Assembly: GCA_005791325.1 (NCBI GenBank)
Contig: SXXA01000161.1
Location: 1-5,052, forward strand
Direction of reading: 5' to 3'
DNA length: 5,052 nt
DNA from: Actinomycetota bacterium
Lineage (GTDB): Bacteria > Margulisbacteria > Marinamargulisbacteria > SXXA01
Under the pieces are notes generated by a model. The model did not search any database. It was given only the letters and a program-made list of their open reading frames with translations, and was not told the DNA's origin. Shown in pieces: positions 4,972 through 5,052 of the stretch. How positions within the stretch are numbered: the first letter of the stretch is position 1; each line of letters begins with the position of its first letter. Position numbers and translations under genes: made by a program.

Positions 4972-5052
4972 AACCGATAGTATGGGTCCGATTGAGGTAG
5001 CGGATCATCAGTATTGGGGTGCGCAGACCCAGCGCTCGATCGAGAACTTTCC
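4955..5052 (+). CDS. fumC: class II fumarate hydratase, N-terminal fragment
   Basis: The first 32 codons of a class II (iron-independent) fumarase, the homotetrameric TCA-cycle enzyme that interconverts fumarate and L-malate. The segment IETDSMGPIEVADHQYWGAQ followed by TQRSIENF matches the conserved fumarase/aspartase N-terminus, where D-S-x-G-x-(I/V)-x-V and WGAQTQRS are diagnostic. WGAQTQRS is typical of FumC, whereas aspartase and argininosuccinate lyase differ here. The start follows a strong AGGAG and lies within the last 17 nt of the DUF1015 gene, so the two are cotranscribed. The active-site regions lie beyond the window edge, so completeness cannot be judged. Confidence 0.93.
   Translation, partial: MSTRIETDSMGPIEVADHQYWGAQTQRSIENF

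Overview
The window is bacterial chromosomal housekeeping sequence: densely packed genes, bacterial sigma70-type promoters, and recognisable MnmA, DUF1015 and class II fumarase proteins. I cannot place the organism reliably. The MnmA is of the CxxC type rather than the E. coli type, glycine and proline are often encoded by GGG and CCC so the DNA is full of G and C runs, and three adjacent small proteins resemble nothing I know. This suggests a poorly sampled or uncultured lineage, but that is inference only. No mobile elements, CRISPR arrays, tRNAs or rRNAs were seen.

Layout, left to right. (1) Positions 1-173 are the C-terminal end of a metal-ion (Mn/Zn-type) ABC transporter substrate-binding protein on the + strand. 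(2) Positions 174-310 are a convergent intergenic spacer rich in inverted repeats; it may be a pair of terminators or a structured RNA. (3) Positions 311-1146 on the - strand hold three small, helical, charged proteins (72, 97 and 103 aa) in an apparent operon that ends in a TAATG stop/start overlap. (4) Positions 1147-1386 are a divergent promoter region. (5) Positions 1387-3539 on the + strand are a two-gene operon: mnmA (tRNA 2-thiouridylase) overlapping by 7 nt a stand-alone FAD-dependent oxidoreductase. (6) Positions 3540-3639 are a short spacer with an 11-G run and a promoter. (7) Positions 3640-4971 encode a DUF1015 protein, which overlaps by 17 nt the start of (8) a class II fumarase (fumC), cut by the right edge.

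Three points link the genes. First, the oxidoreductase is translationally overlapped with mnmA and belongs to the same broad FAD family as the MnmC oxidase domain and the Gram-positive MnmL enzyme. It is therefore a reasonable candidate for the next step of wobble-uridine (cmnm5s2U to nm5s2U) modification. Second, mnmA and the DUF1015 gene both have a plausible -10 box 8-9 nt before the ATG and no Shine-Dalgarno sequence, which predicts leaderless transcripts, whereas the operon-internal fumC has a textbook AGGAG at 7 nt. Third, the three-gene - strand cassette is the best candidate here for something undescribed, but the sequence alone gives no function.
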